From Raphanus sativus (lineage: Eukaryota > Streptophyta > Magnoliopsida > Brassicales > Brassicaceae): a stretch of 64,000 nt of DNA. A program made the translations under genes and the position numbers. Of this stretch, positions 25,668 through 38,220 are shown one piece after another; position 1 is the first letter of the stretch, and each line of letters starts with the position of its first letter. The stretch lies in contig NC_079517.1 in NCBI RefSeq assembly GCF_000801105.2, positions 3,596,001 to 3,660,000 on the forward strand, in the 5' to 3' direction. The notes beneath the pieces were generated by a model. That model was not told the DNA's origin and made no database searches. It worked only from the letters and a program-made list of their open reading frames with translations.

Positions 25668-28134
25668 TCTATATATAATAGCAAACTGAACATGACATCA
25701 TCTTTTTTTATAGGAAAAAAAAATATTAATCCAATGGTCAGAATTTTCATTTTTTTGTGATCTAACGGTCATTTAATACTTTTGATGATGTCATCATAAA
25801 ATTATATTTAACAACTTTTCTTTGAACAGTTATCTTTTCAAACAATACACCCTTTAACAATCACACATTTTCATTATCTAAACAACACATCCTTTGACAA
25901 ACATATCTTCTTATAATTTCTAGAGCAATTGTTTTTTTTTTAAACTACACATTCCCTGATAGGTATACGTTTTCATTATCTAATGGTCTTAAAAATATAT
26001 TGGTTTGAATGTATTATTTTATTGCAACTCTTCTTAATTTGAAAGGTTTCCCTCTCAAGCGACACATACTTCTTTTTTTTTTGTACAGGTTAACAAACTT
26101 ATAAAAGTCTCTCTAAACCAGAAATATATTGTATTGGTGATAGTATCTTCTTTTATATGAAAAAGTTATAAACTGACGCTTAGATTTGTCTAATTTTATG
26201 ATCTAAGGGACATAAAATTGTCTTGTTAAATAACTTAATTACATTATCCAGAAATTCATCTTTGGCAACTCTTCTCTGGATCGTTTCCCTCTCAATCAGC
26301 ACAACCCATCTAGAGTACAAATGTACCTTTTCAGAATTTATATATTGAACCTTTTTATAGAGTTTTAGAGTCAATATTTCTATAGAATCCATGATGTAAA
26401 ACCACTTCTTCATCTTCGTATAGCTCTATCTCCAAATCAAAAAGTTATTTTTGCCAAGTTTGTTTTGGTCCAGGTTAGATAGAGATGATCAATTTAACTC
26501 CTAACTCAAATATCATATGATCATCACAATCATGAACAAATCATGTGAGGTTATATTTTCAAAATATAGTATATTTTTTTGGTGGGAGCATTATGTTTTT
26601 ATAAAATTTTGTATATATATATTTTCTTTATTTTTTCCAAATACATAAATATACAAGTAAAAAAATATGAATTTGATAGATATATAATCATTTTCGATAG
26701 TATATTATAGAAATATTTAAAAATAAATTACTTGATAATATCTAATAATCTTTTCGATTTTTCCATAAATATAATGTGAGTTTTCCATATAAAATAAATT
26801 TTAAAATATTGTTGTAATTTTAAAAATATATTAGTTGATTGTACTTCTGTTTAATTTCTAGGATAGTTTATCTAGAAACTTAATAAGGTAAATATTTCTA
26901 AAATTTTAGATTACAATATAATTTAATATCCAACTAAATGTGGTGGTATTAGTGATAAAATAACTACTAATCTATAAAACTTAGCATAAAATTGAAAAAC
27001 ATATCTTTGAATGGAAAAATACATTTAGAATTGATCGGTTGTAGGTTGTAAGTTGTAATTGCATGTGTGCCAATACATGAAATTGGTTGTTAGGAAAATC
27101 CATTCATTGAAATAATTTTAGCTCTTCCAATTGTTACTTATATTTGTTTTGTTATTATATAATAGAGTGTTCTTAAAAAAAATTATCTTGTAGAACTCTA
27201 TGAAACATAAATTTGGCACTCTATTTCCATTACATGATATTTCATGTACCCAAGGTTTTCTATTTAATATTTATTTATTTTCTTTGTAGTTTTTGGTTAG
27301 AATATGGAGAATCCTTACTTTTAATTTTCTTAGATCATTTTTTAATTTCAGATTAATTTATTTTAAATATGAATTACTTACATAGGGTTGAGATTAGAAG
27401 GCATCCATTCATTTAAGTAGTTACATCTCTAAGAATATCCGTTTCATTCCGTTAAAGTTATTCAACAGTTCCATCTTCTAGAATTTAATATTAAACTCTA
27501 TACAATTTGTAACACTTAATTTTTAACATTACATATCTGCATCATTCGTCTGCTATTTTCAAAAATAAAATATAAATATCAATTAATTTGACCATAAATG
27601 AGCAATCAAAGCAATCTTTTTGGTTATGTAGAAAAAATTAGTAGCTTACAACAATTTAGACAATATCCATCTGTTATTTACTATTCTATTAGTCTTATGT
27701 CATTGAGGTAAAGATATACATTTTAATAAAAAAAATTTATATGTTTCTTTTTTGTCAACTAAAAATCTTTATATCTAAGAAATTTTTTTCCAGTAATAAT
27801 AAGGTTACGATTAATTTTTATAATAATTATAAATGAATTTATTTACAAATTGCTATTTTCTAAAAGTTTATTAAAACACATCTACAAAAAAGATTATTCT
27901 TTCGAGTATCTAATATTTTTAGTATTTTATCTTTGTTTTCATAAATTTCTTAATTGATCAATATTTTAAATAAAATATAAAATAAACGTAAAGTAACACA
28001 AACTAATATATTTGGCAGATTTGTGTATAGTAAAAATACATAATTGATAAATATTGGAGAAAAATGATAACATAAATAATAATTTTTTTAAAGAATTCAA
28101 TAGCCCGCCGCGAATGCGCGGGTTTGTTTTCTAG
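25668..28134 (+). mobile_element. Helitron, about 2.47 kb, non-autonomous
   Basis: The element starts TCTATATATAATAGC directly after a host A. It ends with hairpin cccgccgcgaatgcgcgggt, then ttgttttCTAG before a host T. A|TC...CTAG|T is the Helitron insertion pattern. There is no RepHel coding sequence. An antisense open frame (26180-26413) may be a decayed captured or element-encoded fragment, but I do not recognise it. It separates the relic promoter flank from an inverted copy of part of that flank. Confidence 0.65.
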
Positions 28135-28147
28135 TCTTGATTAATTG

Positions 28148-28280
28148 TAAAGGAGATATTAGAGAAAGTTACTATAAAAATATAAGAATTCTTGAAGTGA
28201 CCAACAAAATTGATTCGTTAAGAAAATGATTGACAAATAAAGAAGACTGATTATAGTAACTTTCTCTAATATTTCCTTTA
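28148..28280. repeat. Hairpin with 30-bp arms enclosing an inverted flank copy
   Basis: Arms 28148-28177 and 28251-28280 are inverted copies with one mismatch in 30 (taaaggagatattagagaaa versus its complement). The 73-bp loop ends with a 30-bp segment (28224-28253) that is the perfect reverse complement of 25631-25660 on the other side of the Helitron. This suggests an inverted duplication created before or during insertion. Confidence 0.75.
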
Positions 28281-28738
28281 CGATTAGAAACTTGATATAA
28301 TGTATACTTGATATAATGTATGCTTGGTATAATTTACAATTAGAAACTTGATATATGTCTCCGTAATTCAGATTTTGTAAGACTGACATTAAAATCAGAA
28401 ACTTGATAAATAACAATTTATGTAATAAAAATTCGTTGCACGTATGATCAGTAAGTCCAAACAATAATATATATAATAAACCACACACTAATGTCCATTC
28501 GTAAATTGTAAATTTGGTTTCAGTTTTCGGAAAATTTTCGGATATACATAGTAACAAACCTAGCTGGTACGAGCAATTGTTTGGTCTACCACATGTATAT
28601 AGCTAAAAATTATCAGAGTAAACTTCTCTTGTTGAGATATCAGAGTAATTGTAGGCATGAGTTTTAAGCAACGTAGAACTTTATTAATTACAAGATTGAA
28701 AATTACAATATAACTAATATTTGTCCTCTCCGTTTATC

Positions 28739-31700
28739 TTATCTGATCATTTCGCCTCTCCTACAATCTCTAAGTCTCATGTTTGCAACATCGGCACCTT
28801 CGTATTCCACGTCGCAGCATTCCACTTTTCTTCCCTAATCGAGATGGAATACAATGGTAATTAATAATACAATAAATAAACTATAAAAAAATCCCTCTTA
28901 AATTTTTTCTTTTTTTTGCCTAGAAATGCATCATCCATTGTTACAATTTTGTGTAGTTCTTAAATGGACACTAAATATATAATAGTTAGTACAAATATAT
29001 AATTCTTAGTTGTAAGTGTTTTTTTTTTACTTAGTTGTAAGTGTTATTTCCATAGTAAAACTGAAGTGCTCATGAGATGAGATGAGATGAACGAACCTCT
29101 TTGGGAGTTTTGGAAGAGAATACTCGGATCGAAGCGAGAGGATCAGCAGATATATTCCCGGAGAAAGAACAAGAAGTTAAGTTTCTAATAAACTTCCTTG
29201 TGTAGGATGTAACAACTCCTCCGTTCTCTTGTTCAATCGAATCGAAGAAGAACCAGTGAGGAGCTTCACATGGATTTCTAGACACCCGTCTCGTGTTAAA
29301 CATGTAAAATGGAAACCATCCTCGGAGCCAGGGACGAAACGTCTCGATGGGAAGCTTCAAGTAGCTGCGTGGGAATATATTCTCATAGATATGAACAGAG
29401 TATCCCCACGAGACCGAGAAGGTCCAGTTACTTGCTCTAACGTAGCAGATCGACTGTTGTACCATCCGTGATTGGTCCACGTTGGCCGCTTTCATGATAT
29501 GAAGGACTGAGCCTTGATGGTCCATGCCAGGGAAAAGTGGTGCTACGGCCTCAAAGTGGTGGAGACTGAGAAGAGGAGCCGTTGGGTGGGACGAGAGCAA
29601 ACCGGACAAGTCACCTCGTAGATCCATCTGTCGCATAGTAATCATAGACTTAGTTTGAGATGCATTTTCATGTCCAAAACACATACTAATCTTCTTTGTC
29701 ACGTTCCATAAAGAAACCTAATCTTGTGATACATTTTGAGGCTTGACTAGTTACAAAAATAATTGATATTCTTGATATACCTGATGAAACCCTTTCTCCG
29801 GGATAAGATCGGCGCCAAGATCAGCCAAACAAAAACTCTGTAATTGATCTCCTGCCCAAATGAAATGATACTTTTCAACACATTCATCTAACTTTCTCAC
29901 CAAAGCCTCGACTAAAGGATAACTTAGGGCATATCCTCCTCCTCCGTATGCCATTTCAAATGCCATGCGAAAATTTGATTTTGTCGACTCCGAAAACATT
30001 CCGATGTAATGTTTTTCCGTGTGGTCGTATTTTGACAACACATCCACTATGTTGTCTACGAAGAAAAGACTATCATCATCACCCATTACATACCTGTTTA
30101 TATTTGGACACGATTTAATTTTACTCTTTTTTTTTTTTTTGTCAAACTAGACAAGATTAATGTTAGATCACGAGTGTTTGGAATCCTGAGTTATTGAGGC
30201 ATTCAAGCCTGTATTGAATTTGTTGTCAACTTTTTGTGAAGAATTATTTGATATTCTAGTGTATGTTTCTTCTCCAAAAGCATGTTTTGGGCCTATTACC
30301 CTTTTCGTTTTTAGTTAATGAAAATCTGAAGTGACAAAAAAAAAATTGTCTTTTGTACTACAAAAAATTGAGTTTAATGAAATTAAAATGTGCTAATTCT
30401 TTTTTTTGTTAAAGCTCACTAAAATCATGAGATCATTTTTGTTACAAAAAGTTTAGCTAAATAAGAAGAGAAACTTGATAAGATTGAAATGTATAAAAAA
30501 TTCTATAATTATTTGAATATTTGTCTTAATATAATAATTTAATTAAATTTGTAACATTTGCGTCTTTTTTTTGATAAAAAATTTAACATTTGCTTTTAGT
30601 TATTTAATAATAATTTTAATATAATACAAGATAAAATCTATTCCATTAATTTTGCAATGACCAGTTGATAACTGTGTGGTCCAATTTAAAAAAAAAACTA
30701 ACTATATGTAGAAAACTACGTACTCTTTATATTTTGTAACCACCGTCTGATTCTATAATAATGGGGACAAATTACATATTTTATTTTCTTTTGCTATTAG
30801 TTTGGACCACTCGCTTGTATCAGTTACTTTCAAACAGTTTTGAGGTCCGATCAAAACATAATAAAATGTGAATTTATATATGAATTAATAAAGAAAGGTA
30901 ATGGACTTGGTTTAATAAAGAAAGGTATTGAACTTACGTAGGCAAACAAAAATTATGGGAGAATGAAGTTAAACTACAAAATCATGTTTAAAAAATAAAA
31001 CAGAGATTACAATTATGATAATTTCGCTAAGAAAAAACAAATAAATTAAAGTAGGCCCTAAATCGTGCTTCTCGTGTTTCCACCATAGACCAGCCCGACG
31101 AATTTGTTTATGAGATGTCCATGAATCGGATTGGTTTTCAATAAACCAAACAATGTAAACACAAAACTGCTAACCAAAATTAGATGCTAAATCGAATTGG
31201 TACATCTATCTAAAACTATTAAACTATGAGCACGAAAAATCTAATTAAGTTATAGTTTGACCAATATATTTGTTTAATTTTACCAAAAAAATATATTTGT
31301 TTAAACTTTTTAATATTTTACTTATAGCTTATAACTAAATTGGTTATTATTAAATATACCTTCTAATCTAACACATTGTTTCATATTTTCAGAATAAGAT
31401 ATCTAAAACAATATTCTTAACAATAAATTTTAATGTTTTGATCACCATTTTCTTCATTAAATTTAAACGATATAGTAAAAGCATTAACAAAATTTACAGA
31501 ATCACAAACTTATAGTTTATTCAAATTATGTACTATTAAAAATATATCAAAAGTTGAATCATTTTAAAACAAATATAATCAGATTTAAATGGATTTTTAT
31601 CGGGCCAATCAGTAACGGATCACGGTTTAGTAATAGACTTTAGGATTTTTTACGGATTTACCTGGTTTTAAATGTTGGATTTTAACTAACTTTGAACCAT

Positions 31701-31775
31701 ACTACATGCGGGTATCGGTTCGACCGCGGGTCTAGATCGAATACAAAAACATTGGTAAAAACTACTAAAACTCCT

Positions 31776-31817
<42 letters not shown>

Positions 31818-32621
31818 TATATATATCTATTCTATTAAAACATAAACATGACATATTGATATAAATGTGATCCAACTATTTTAATAAATCAATTAAACAT
31901 TTTATTAATCATTTAAAAGAAATATCATACAAAAAACATAAATATGATTGAAACACAAATATAAAAATTAAATTTCTAAAAATATTTAAAACAAAAAATA
32001 TACCCGCTCTTTTAAAAGGCGGGTCAGAATTTAGTAATGATTTAAATTTGTATATCTATATATATTAAATTCAAAATTAACTATTAAGAAAATAGAAATA
32101 TATCTCGATTTACTAAGACGATAATTAACTGATGTATATTTATATTGTTTGACATACCATCTCACACCATCGTCTTGTTTGAGCCTGTAAGTCTCGAGAA
32201 TAGATCTATAGATACGAATGTGAACTCGGTTTGCTAGCTTTGGGTAAATTCTGAGTTTCCTAAGGTCTTCGTTGACTTTGAACGGCGGGAAAGTCGGAGA
32301 CCAAGGCCGGAACTCTTCAGACGGCTCCACGTCCAAGAATATATTTCCTCGTGTCACGTTTGGTCTCCACCATGATTCTATGTAAGTTCTTCGATGCTTC
32401 CACGCACGTGAGCTCCCCACCAACACAAACATCAAGTGGCTCAAGTTCGTCGTTGTCTCCTTAGGCCCCTCTTCACATTTTATGGCGAATTTGTTACTAT
32501 CGACATATTGTGAACTGATGTAGGTTAGGTTGAAGAAGACGAGCATGAACAAGGTTGCGACCAAGGCTATGATCAGGAGATATTTGCATAAGATGCTTGT
32601 GTGGTAACTTAGAGACGACAT
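28739..32621 (-). CDS. DUF604 fringe-like glycosyltransferase, copy E
   Basis: Exons in transcript order: 32621-32158, 30093-29781, 29627-29097, 28834-28739 (467 aa). Starts MSSLSYHT, with a signal anchor at about 13-33, WWRPNVTRG, a DXD site GDDDS (160-162; preceded by VM instead of VT), MAYGGGGYALS, LSLHHFEA, SVSWGYSVHIYE and a terminal VECCDV exon ending EMIR. All frames and splice sites are intact. Intron 1 is 2.06 kb and holds a TA repeat and a mini-Helitron. Predicted role as for the other copies: Golgi type II glycosyltransferase of unknown specificity. It is the 5'-most member of the array with respect to transcription. Confidence 0.87.
30130..30346 (+). repeat. Possible LINE 3'-end fragment in intron 1 of copy E
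   Basis: The segment ends ttttagttaatgaaaatctg, then aagtgac and an A-run, which looks like a LINE 3' terminus with poly-A tail. I could not define a target-site duplication, so the limits are approximate. Confidence 0.35.
31781..31826. repeat. TA microsatellite
   Basis: A run of about 46 bp of alternating T and A with one phase break, immediately upstream of the mini-Helitron. Confidence 0.9.
31826..32034 (+). mobile_element. Mini-Helitron (209 bp) in intron 1 of copy E
   Basis: It begins TCTATTCTATTAAAAC after a host A. It ends with hairpin cccgctcttttaaaaggcgg and tcagaatTTAG before a host T. The 3' end matches the family at 21894 and 25540, with one terminal change (TTAG for CTAG). It has no coding capacity. 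Confidence 0.6.
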
Positions 32622-33401
32622 TGCATGATACAGATCAGATATAGTAAGATCGAGAGTGAACAAAAAACTTGGTGATCTAAATATATTAGAGAAGGTTATT
32701 AAAGTTTATTAGAGACGTGATTTAACTGGAAACTTTTGATTGTTCCTCTTTACTTGTCAAACATTATAACAATCTTGTCAACCACTAATGTCGAAACTGT
32801 ATGTGGATCTCTGTTATGATAAAATGTTACAGCATTTAATTTTTCTTCTTCACTTCTCTCGTTCGGACATTTTGTTTTTATTGGTTTGCTTGACATGTTG
32901 TTGGCGTACATGAAACTACTGACTTGTATGTGGAGGGGGTCGGAAATGTCTTTACGAGTGGTTAGTCGATTGGATTTTTATGGTGACTATGTTACTATGC
33001 AGGATTATTCAAAGAAAAACTATTTAATATTGTTGGAGAGTTTTATAAATATCTAAATTTAAGATCCAGAAAAATAATTATTGGGCTTTGTCTTGTTACC
33101 CAATGAAATAATATGGTTGGAGAGTTGCGTTGCGTCATCTAATAAATAATGTTCCGGGTCATCCCCAAGTTTTCTGCTTGGTTAATTACGCTTCTCTTCT
33201 TCGACCCAGAGGAATCAATCACTCGACGATGTAAGTTGGTGTTCCTTCATCTTGTTTCTTTCTCTCGTAGTTATTAGGGATTTCGTTATTAGATTCCATA
33301 TTTTTAGGCTATATGTAAAATCACGATGATCAATATCTAATTACCCTATACTCGATTAAAATCTTCTTCCTCAGATTCCTCTCAATCATCACTTTACACT
33401 A
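32622..33401. other. Divergent promoter region between DUF604-E and the PIG-Y-like gene
   Basis: The region holds the 5' flank of copy E on the left and the leader of the PIG-Y-like gene on the right. A donor-like gatgtaagt at 33227-33235 and an acceptor ttcctcag ending at 33374 suggest a 5'-UTR intron for the latter. No gene lies between. Confidence 0.45.
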
Positions 33402-33711
33402 ATGAAGTTGTGGGGAAGCTTCTTAGTGATCATTGGTTCCATTTCCTTCGTTGGGTTTGTGTTTGCAGCTCTAGTGTCCAAACTGTTTCTGCTCTCTGAC
33501 AATCCCATAATCCAAGTTATCCAGAATGACTGGTATACACTACACGCACGCATTCTTATCAGGTTGGTTTCTCTAGTTGCAATATCAGATTTCATTACAA
33601 AACATCTATATCTCCAGGTACTACTGCTTCTTAGTCCCACTGACTCCACCAGCGTTACTTGTTTCTGTCTACTTTCATTGGCTTACCATGAAGCTGTTCA
33701 AGCACGCATGA
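33402..33711 (+). CDS. PIG-Y-like small ER membrane protein
   Basis: Exons: 33402-33532 and 33618-33711, joined inside a Trp codon (tg|g), give 74 aa. Two hydrophobic segments lie at about 5-25 and 45-65, separated by a short loop NPIIQVIQNDWYY, with a basic end MKLFKHA. Size, two-helix layout and sequence recall the plant PIG-Y subunit of the GPI-GlcNAc transferase, which starts GPI-anchor synthesis at the ER. The family match is from memory, and proteins this small are easily misassigned. Reading straight through the intron gives a 108-aa open frame that I consider an artefact, because the second exon in the spliced frame is much more conserved-looking. Confidence 0.7.
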
Positions 33712-35854
33712 GATTTATCACGGTATGATTTTGGTTTCCCTTCATATCTATTTGTGGCATTAGTTACCGCAAAGTGGGGAAATTATGTTGATTTTTTGGG
33801 CTAATTACAAACTAATTAAATTGCGGCAGAAAACTAGTTTTGTTTTAAGTTTAAGTTTTATATTAGTTTATAGTTAGATTGTAGTGACACATTTGTTATA
33901 GTCATTTGGGAAAAAAAAACATATCTTTTAAGGTTGGAATCATCATGTAATCTAGTCGTAAGAAAACTTCGTGGTTGAAGGATCATTTTTTACTTGGTTA
34001 CAAACTTCATTTCGAGAACAGACAAGTCGCAGAATATTATTGTTAGAAAGAAATGGTAAATATAAAAACAAAACTAAAAAAAAGAAAGCTGGTTCAAGGT
34101 CATGTGCATAAAGGGTAAACTTTTGAAGGACTCTTTTGTCTCATATTTTGTGGCTTCATTATTTTATTGGTGAGTGGTTGGTTAATCCATGAAGTCGTAT
34201 GCTAGTGCATATGTCCTTCCTGGATCCATGTGAGTGCGTATGTCTAACCTGTTTTTTATATGCTTATAATGTAGCACAATTATCTACTTTTATTTTGTGG
34301 TTCGATGTGATAAGATAATGATTCTAATGCTATTCTTGAAAAAAACAGTTAATTGTGTTGGGAACTAATCTCTTTCATTTTTGTGCACTTTGGGAACTAA
34401 TCTCGTATAACAATTTGAGATGGGTAAAAGTATTTCTGGGTCTTAAATGTAACTGAAGAGCCACATTAGACAATATGTAATCCTTTGATATGTGATCAGT
34501 AGTTAAACAAATCCAACTGGCTTGTCATTTTAACTAGTGTGTTTGAATCTCGATTTTCATTATCAGTTGAACTAATCACATTTTATCAGCTTAAACACAT
34601 TCATCAACAGATCAATAAAACTATTTTCGTTTATTATAGTGACATCTTCTTTTTATTATCCAAACGATAGTTTTAGTGAGGTCCTCAAACACACAATGAC
34701 AAGGTTGAAAAATCTCCGACACAATTGTTGTTATTGCCAAACCATTCAAAAGGTCCCCGCCGGAAGAACCTATATAAACCAACCTATAACAGGACCGAGT
34801 TGACTCAGGAAAAAAGACACACCGCACCACATGGGAAACAATCGTCGAGACAAAACGCACTCAACATTATTTTCATGTTTCCGTTAATCACGACCGTCTA
34901 ATTATTTCACATCACAAAAGACTTATGATCAAATCCAATAATGCACACCAACAAACAAAAAATAAAAACGTTACGACGCACAGTTAAAAAAAAAAAATCG
35001 CCCCTCGTGATTCCTTAAAAGAGAGATTGACCCCACGCGCGCGTAGCATACACAGCCGGTAGAAAGAAAAAAGCCTGTCTAATAAGAAAGCTGGCATCCA
35101 CACGCGCCATTCTCTGACACTGATTTAACAGTACCTGTAGATTTTTTTACATAAATCTAAAAAAAATATTTTTCTTTTCTTAATTCTTTCCCTTCTTTTC
35201 CTTAAAAACAATATATTCCCATCGTTTACAAAAGGCAACATAATTTTCCTTACAAAAAGCTATAATATTAAAATAAAAATTCACTTAATTTAAATTTTCG
35301 AAAATATTGAATACAAAAGTACCGAGAAAATCTTCTGAAAATCTTAACTTCCTTAATTGCGTTTTAACTTATGGTTTTGTTCCTCTCCGTCAAACCTGTA
35401 TATATATACAGAGATCTTCGTATAAAGAAAAACAATCCATGTATTACTAAAAAACAGGTGTGTATAAAATAAGCAAGAGCATCAACCATTTTCCGTATTA
35501 TTATTAAAAAAAAAAGAAAGAAAAAATACAGTTTCCTAGAAAGTTGTAATAACAATAATAATAAAAAGGAAGAACATTTCCCAAGTGGTCTTACCAGTAA
35601 GGAGAGAGCACCAACTGGAGCGATAAAGATAGGAGTGACTGAAGAGTGAGATTCAAAATTAAAAAAAAAAAAAAAAAAAAATCAAAACAAGAAGGCGAGT
35701 AAAGAGGAAGGAGGATCTCCCTTCTTCTTATCTACTTCAATATTTTTTTTTTGTTTGTTCTCAAACATAAAAAAAGCTCTGATCTTTGCTCTGGTTCCTC
35801 TGTTTCCTCTGTTTCGAAACCCTAAAAGTTGATTACTTTTGGAGGGAAGAGAGA
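33712..35854. other. 2.1-kb spacer and CCCH-gene promoter
   Basis: I see no gene. The right part carries a GC-rich patch (cccacgcgcgcgtagc, near 35032) in the likely promoter of the CCCH gene, then a 5' leader with an A-run at about 35660-35681. The left part is AT-rich with no transposon ends that I can define. A minus-strand open frame at 34621-34860 has no recognisable features. Confidence 0.45.
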
Positions 35855-38220
35855 ATGGATTCCGGCGACCCGACAACTTTGCTTTTAACGAAAATAAGGA
35901 TCTTGGAGCCAGATTACGCTCCGAAGATCATAGGGTATCTTCTGTTACAAGACTTTAGTGAGAAAGACTTGATGCGTCTCGCTCTCGGACCTGAATCAGT
36001 TCTTCAGTCCATTATCTCCAAAGTGAAGAGTCAGTTGGGTCTCTTCTTGTTGTCTTCTCCTTCTACTCCGACGTCTCCTTCTCCGTTTAACCCCATCCCT
36101 CGACCACCCATTAACGGCAGAGGAGGAGGAGGAAGCCCTCTCGCTAATGGGTTTATGGATTTCAGAAGAAACTCTCCGTCTTCTTCTCCTTCTTCGGCTT
36201 CTCCGTGGTCGTCAGTCAACAGTGTGAGCCTTACTAGTGGGGGGAGCATCTTGAAGCCTTCCTTGAGCTCCCACCAACAGAGCAACGGAGACTCTGGTGC
36301 TGAGTCTGATTTACTGGAGGATCAGCGGCTGAATGATTACCTCTCGTTTCTAGACGATTCGAAAACAGAGGATGTTGTTGTAGATCCTGACTATTCCGTT
36401 AACAATGGCGAAACGCATCTGCTGCACAGGAGGAGTTTCTCGGCAGATGCGTCTTTTGGGTCCGGGGAAGATGGGTTTGGTGCTGGATTCAAACCTTGTG
36501 TGTATTTCAGTAGAGGGTTGTGTAAGAACGGAGAGAGCTGCAAGTTTGTCCATCATGGAGGGGGTTTCAGGATAATAATAACGTTGATGGTAGTAGTAAT
36601 GGCATTGTGGCTGATTCGTCGAGGAAAGTTGAGAACTTTGGTAGTAGGCACCATGAGGAGATGATGAGGTTGAAAATGGCTTATCAGCAGCAGAGGCTTG
36701 CTTCTCAGCTCCTCGGTAGGGCTCCTCAGATGTCTTACGAGAAAAGAATGGAGTTTCTCTTGCATCAGCAGGCTCTTAGGTAACATTGAACTATTGTTAA
36801 TTGTCCAGCTTCAGCTTTGTTTCAAAGTTTTAAGCTTTGTGCTTTTATTCTTGATGCAGAGATGGTGCATTGCCTTTTGGTGATGAAAGATACTGGAGCA
36901 GCAGCCCAGGAAGGCTAGAGAGGATGGAACTAATGGCAATGCAGTTTGGTGATATGTCAAACTCGGCAGCTAGACAGATTTACTTGACATTCCCTGCTGA
37001 GAGCACGTTTAAGGATGAGGACGTTGCAACTTACTTCAGGTAATGTCTTGACAACCATCTCTGTTAAACAAGTATCTTGTTTTTGAATTTATCACTTCTT
37101 CTCTTATATTGATTTTGTTTTATGGATCTATCTATGAAGCCTTTTCGGAACAGTGCAAGATGTGAGGATCCCATACCAACAGAAGCGTATGTTTGGCTTT
37201 GTTTCATTTGCACAGCCTGAGACTGTGAAGGTTGTACTAGCCAGAGGGAATCCTCATTTCATCTGTGACTCACGTGTTCTTGTCAAGCCTTACAAAGAAA
37301 AAGGCAAAGCCTTTGACAAGTATGGTGCCTTTTTTTTTTTTTTTTATTCCCATTGAAATTTCCTTCTAGTCTTCTGTTTCATTGTGTTCATTTGCAAACG
37401 AAGTGATAGCAGGAAGCATCAGTATCTTCTCCAGCAGCAGATTGAGCGCGTGAATTACTCCCCATGCTCCAGTCCATCAGGGATTGATCCTAGAGAACAG
37501 TCTGATCCCCAACTTGGTTAGTTTCGTTTTTTTTCTTAGTTTTTTTACTTTCTGCATTTGTTGTTAACTAACTTTACTTGATTTGGTTCTGTGTGGTGTA
37601 GGTTCGAAGATGTTCTATGAGAGGCGGGAGATGATGATGAGAAGGAGAATGGATGAAGCTGATCTGCAGAGAGCTATTGAACTTGAAAGAAGACGCGTCA
37701 TTAATTTGCAGCTTCCTGATTTTAAGAATAATAATACTGGAGGAGTGTCTTCTAATCATCACCGTAGCTTCTCTGTGGGGTCTCCTGGTTATTTTCCATC
37801 CGTCACCATCCAAAGCCCTGATACTCTATCTGAACTCACCAGCGCAGAAGGTCGGTGAAGTGAACACTTTTTATTCTTTTGAATGTGATAAAAAGTTTTT
37901 AAATCATGTTATTTGTTGTGGCTGTAGTTGATGATACCACCGAGCTGGCTCCTTACCCGTTAATCAACTCAAAGAGTATTATTAACAGCAACAGCAACTA
38001 CTCAAACGGTGCAAAAGAAGGGACCAACGAGAGTGAAATCGAGACTGGAAGCCCTATAGAGCTTGTTCTTCCTAGTAATCTCTTCCCTGCTGCAACAGCT
38101 GCTACTGATGATTCTGCTGAACATAATAATAATGCAAATGCTGGAGTCTCCGTCTCTTCTTCTACTAATGGAATTGATCCACCAGCTACTACTACTACCA
38201 CCGGTAACCTCTTGCAGTAG
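35855..38220 (+). CDS. CCCH zinc-finger plus RRM RNA-binding protein, with apparent frameshift
   Basis: Exons: 35855-36779, 36860-37039, 37140-37319, 37413-37516, 37602-37850, 37928-38220. The N-terminus ([20 protein letters not shown]) is the helical region typical of this plant CCCH subgroup. A zinc finger C-x7-C-x5-C-x3-H follows ([19 protein letters not shown]), then a RRM ([22 protein letters not shown]) and an Asn/Ser-rich tail. A nuclear or cytoplasmic RNA-binding role is expected. Between the finger and the conserved [12 protein letters not shown] block the frame slips by one nucleotide (within about 36557-36572, at a G-run). Read literally, translation stops at 36662-36664 and loses the RRM. 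All later exons are intact, so either a very recent mutation or a base-call error in the G-run is likely. Confidence 0.8.

Larger units (their letters stand above)
22817..28738. other. 5.9-kb gene-free, transposon-filled spacer between copies D and E
   Basis: No host gene is supported over this interval. Identified pieces are a Tourist-like MITE, a pair of diverged direct repeats with Helitron-like hairpins, a Helitron 3' end, a relic 5' flank, a 2.5-kb Helitron, and a hairpin with 30-bp arms. Each is listed separately. The remaining DNA is very AT-rich. Confidence 0.6.

Noticed and set aside
26180..26413. Helitron-encoded RPA or helicase fragment
   Set aside because: Short antisense open frame inside the Helitron with no motif I could support.
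28159..28557. 132-residue minus-strand open frame
   Set aside because: It overlaps a 30-bp-arm hairpin and transposon flank, is hydrophobic and AT-driven, and has no family features.
33402..33728. Single-exon 108-residue protein
   Set aside because: The second half is intron and shifted frame; splicing at 33532/33618 gives a compact PIG-Y-like protein.
34621..34860. 79-residue minus-strand open frame in the PIG-Y/CCCH spacer
   Set aside because: No start context, splice continuation or recognisable motif.
36541..36580. A hidden intron that would restore the CCCH frame
   Set aside because: The only GT..AG pair (gtttg..ttcag) is about 32 nt, too short for a plant intron, and does not restore the frame.
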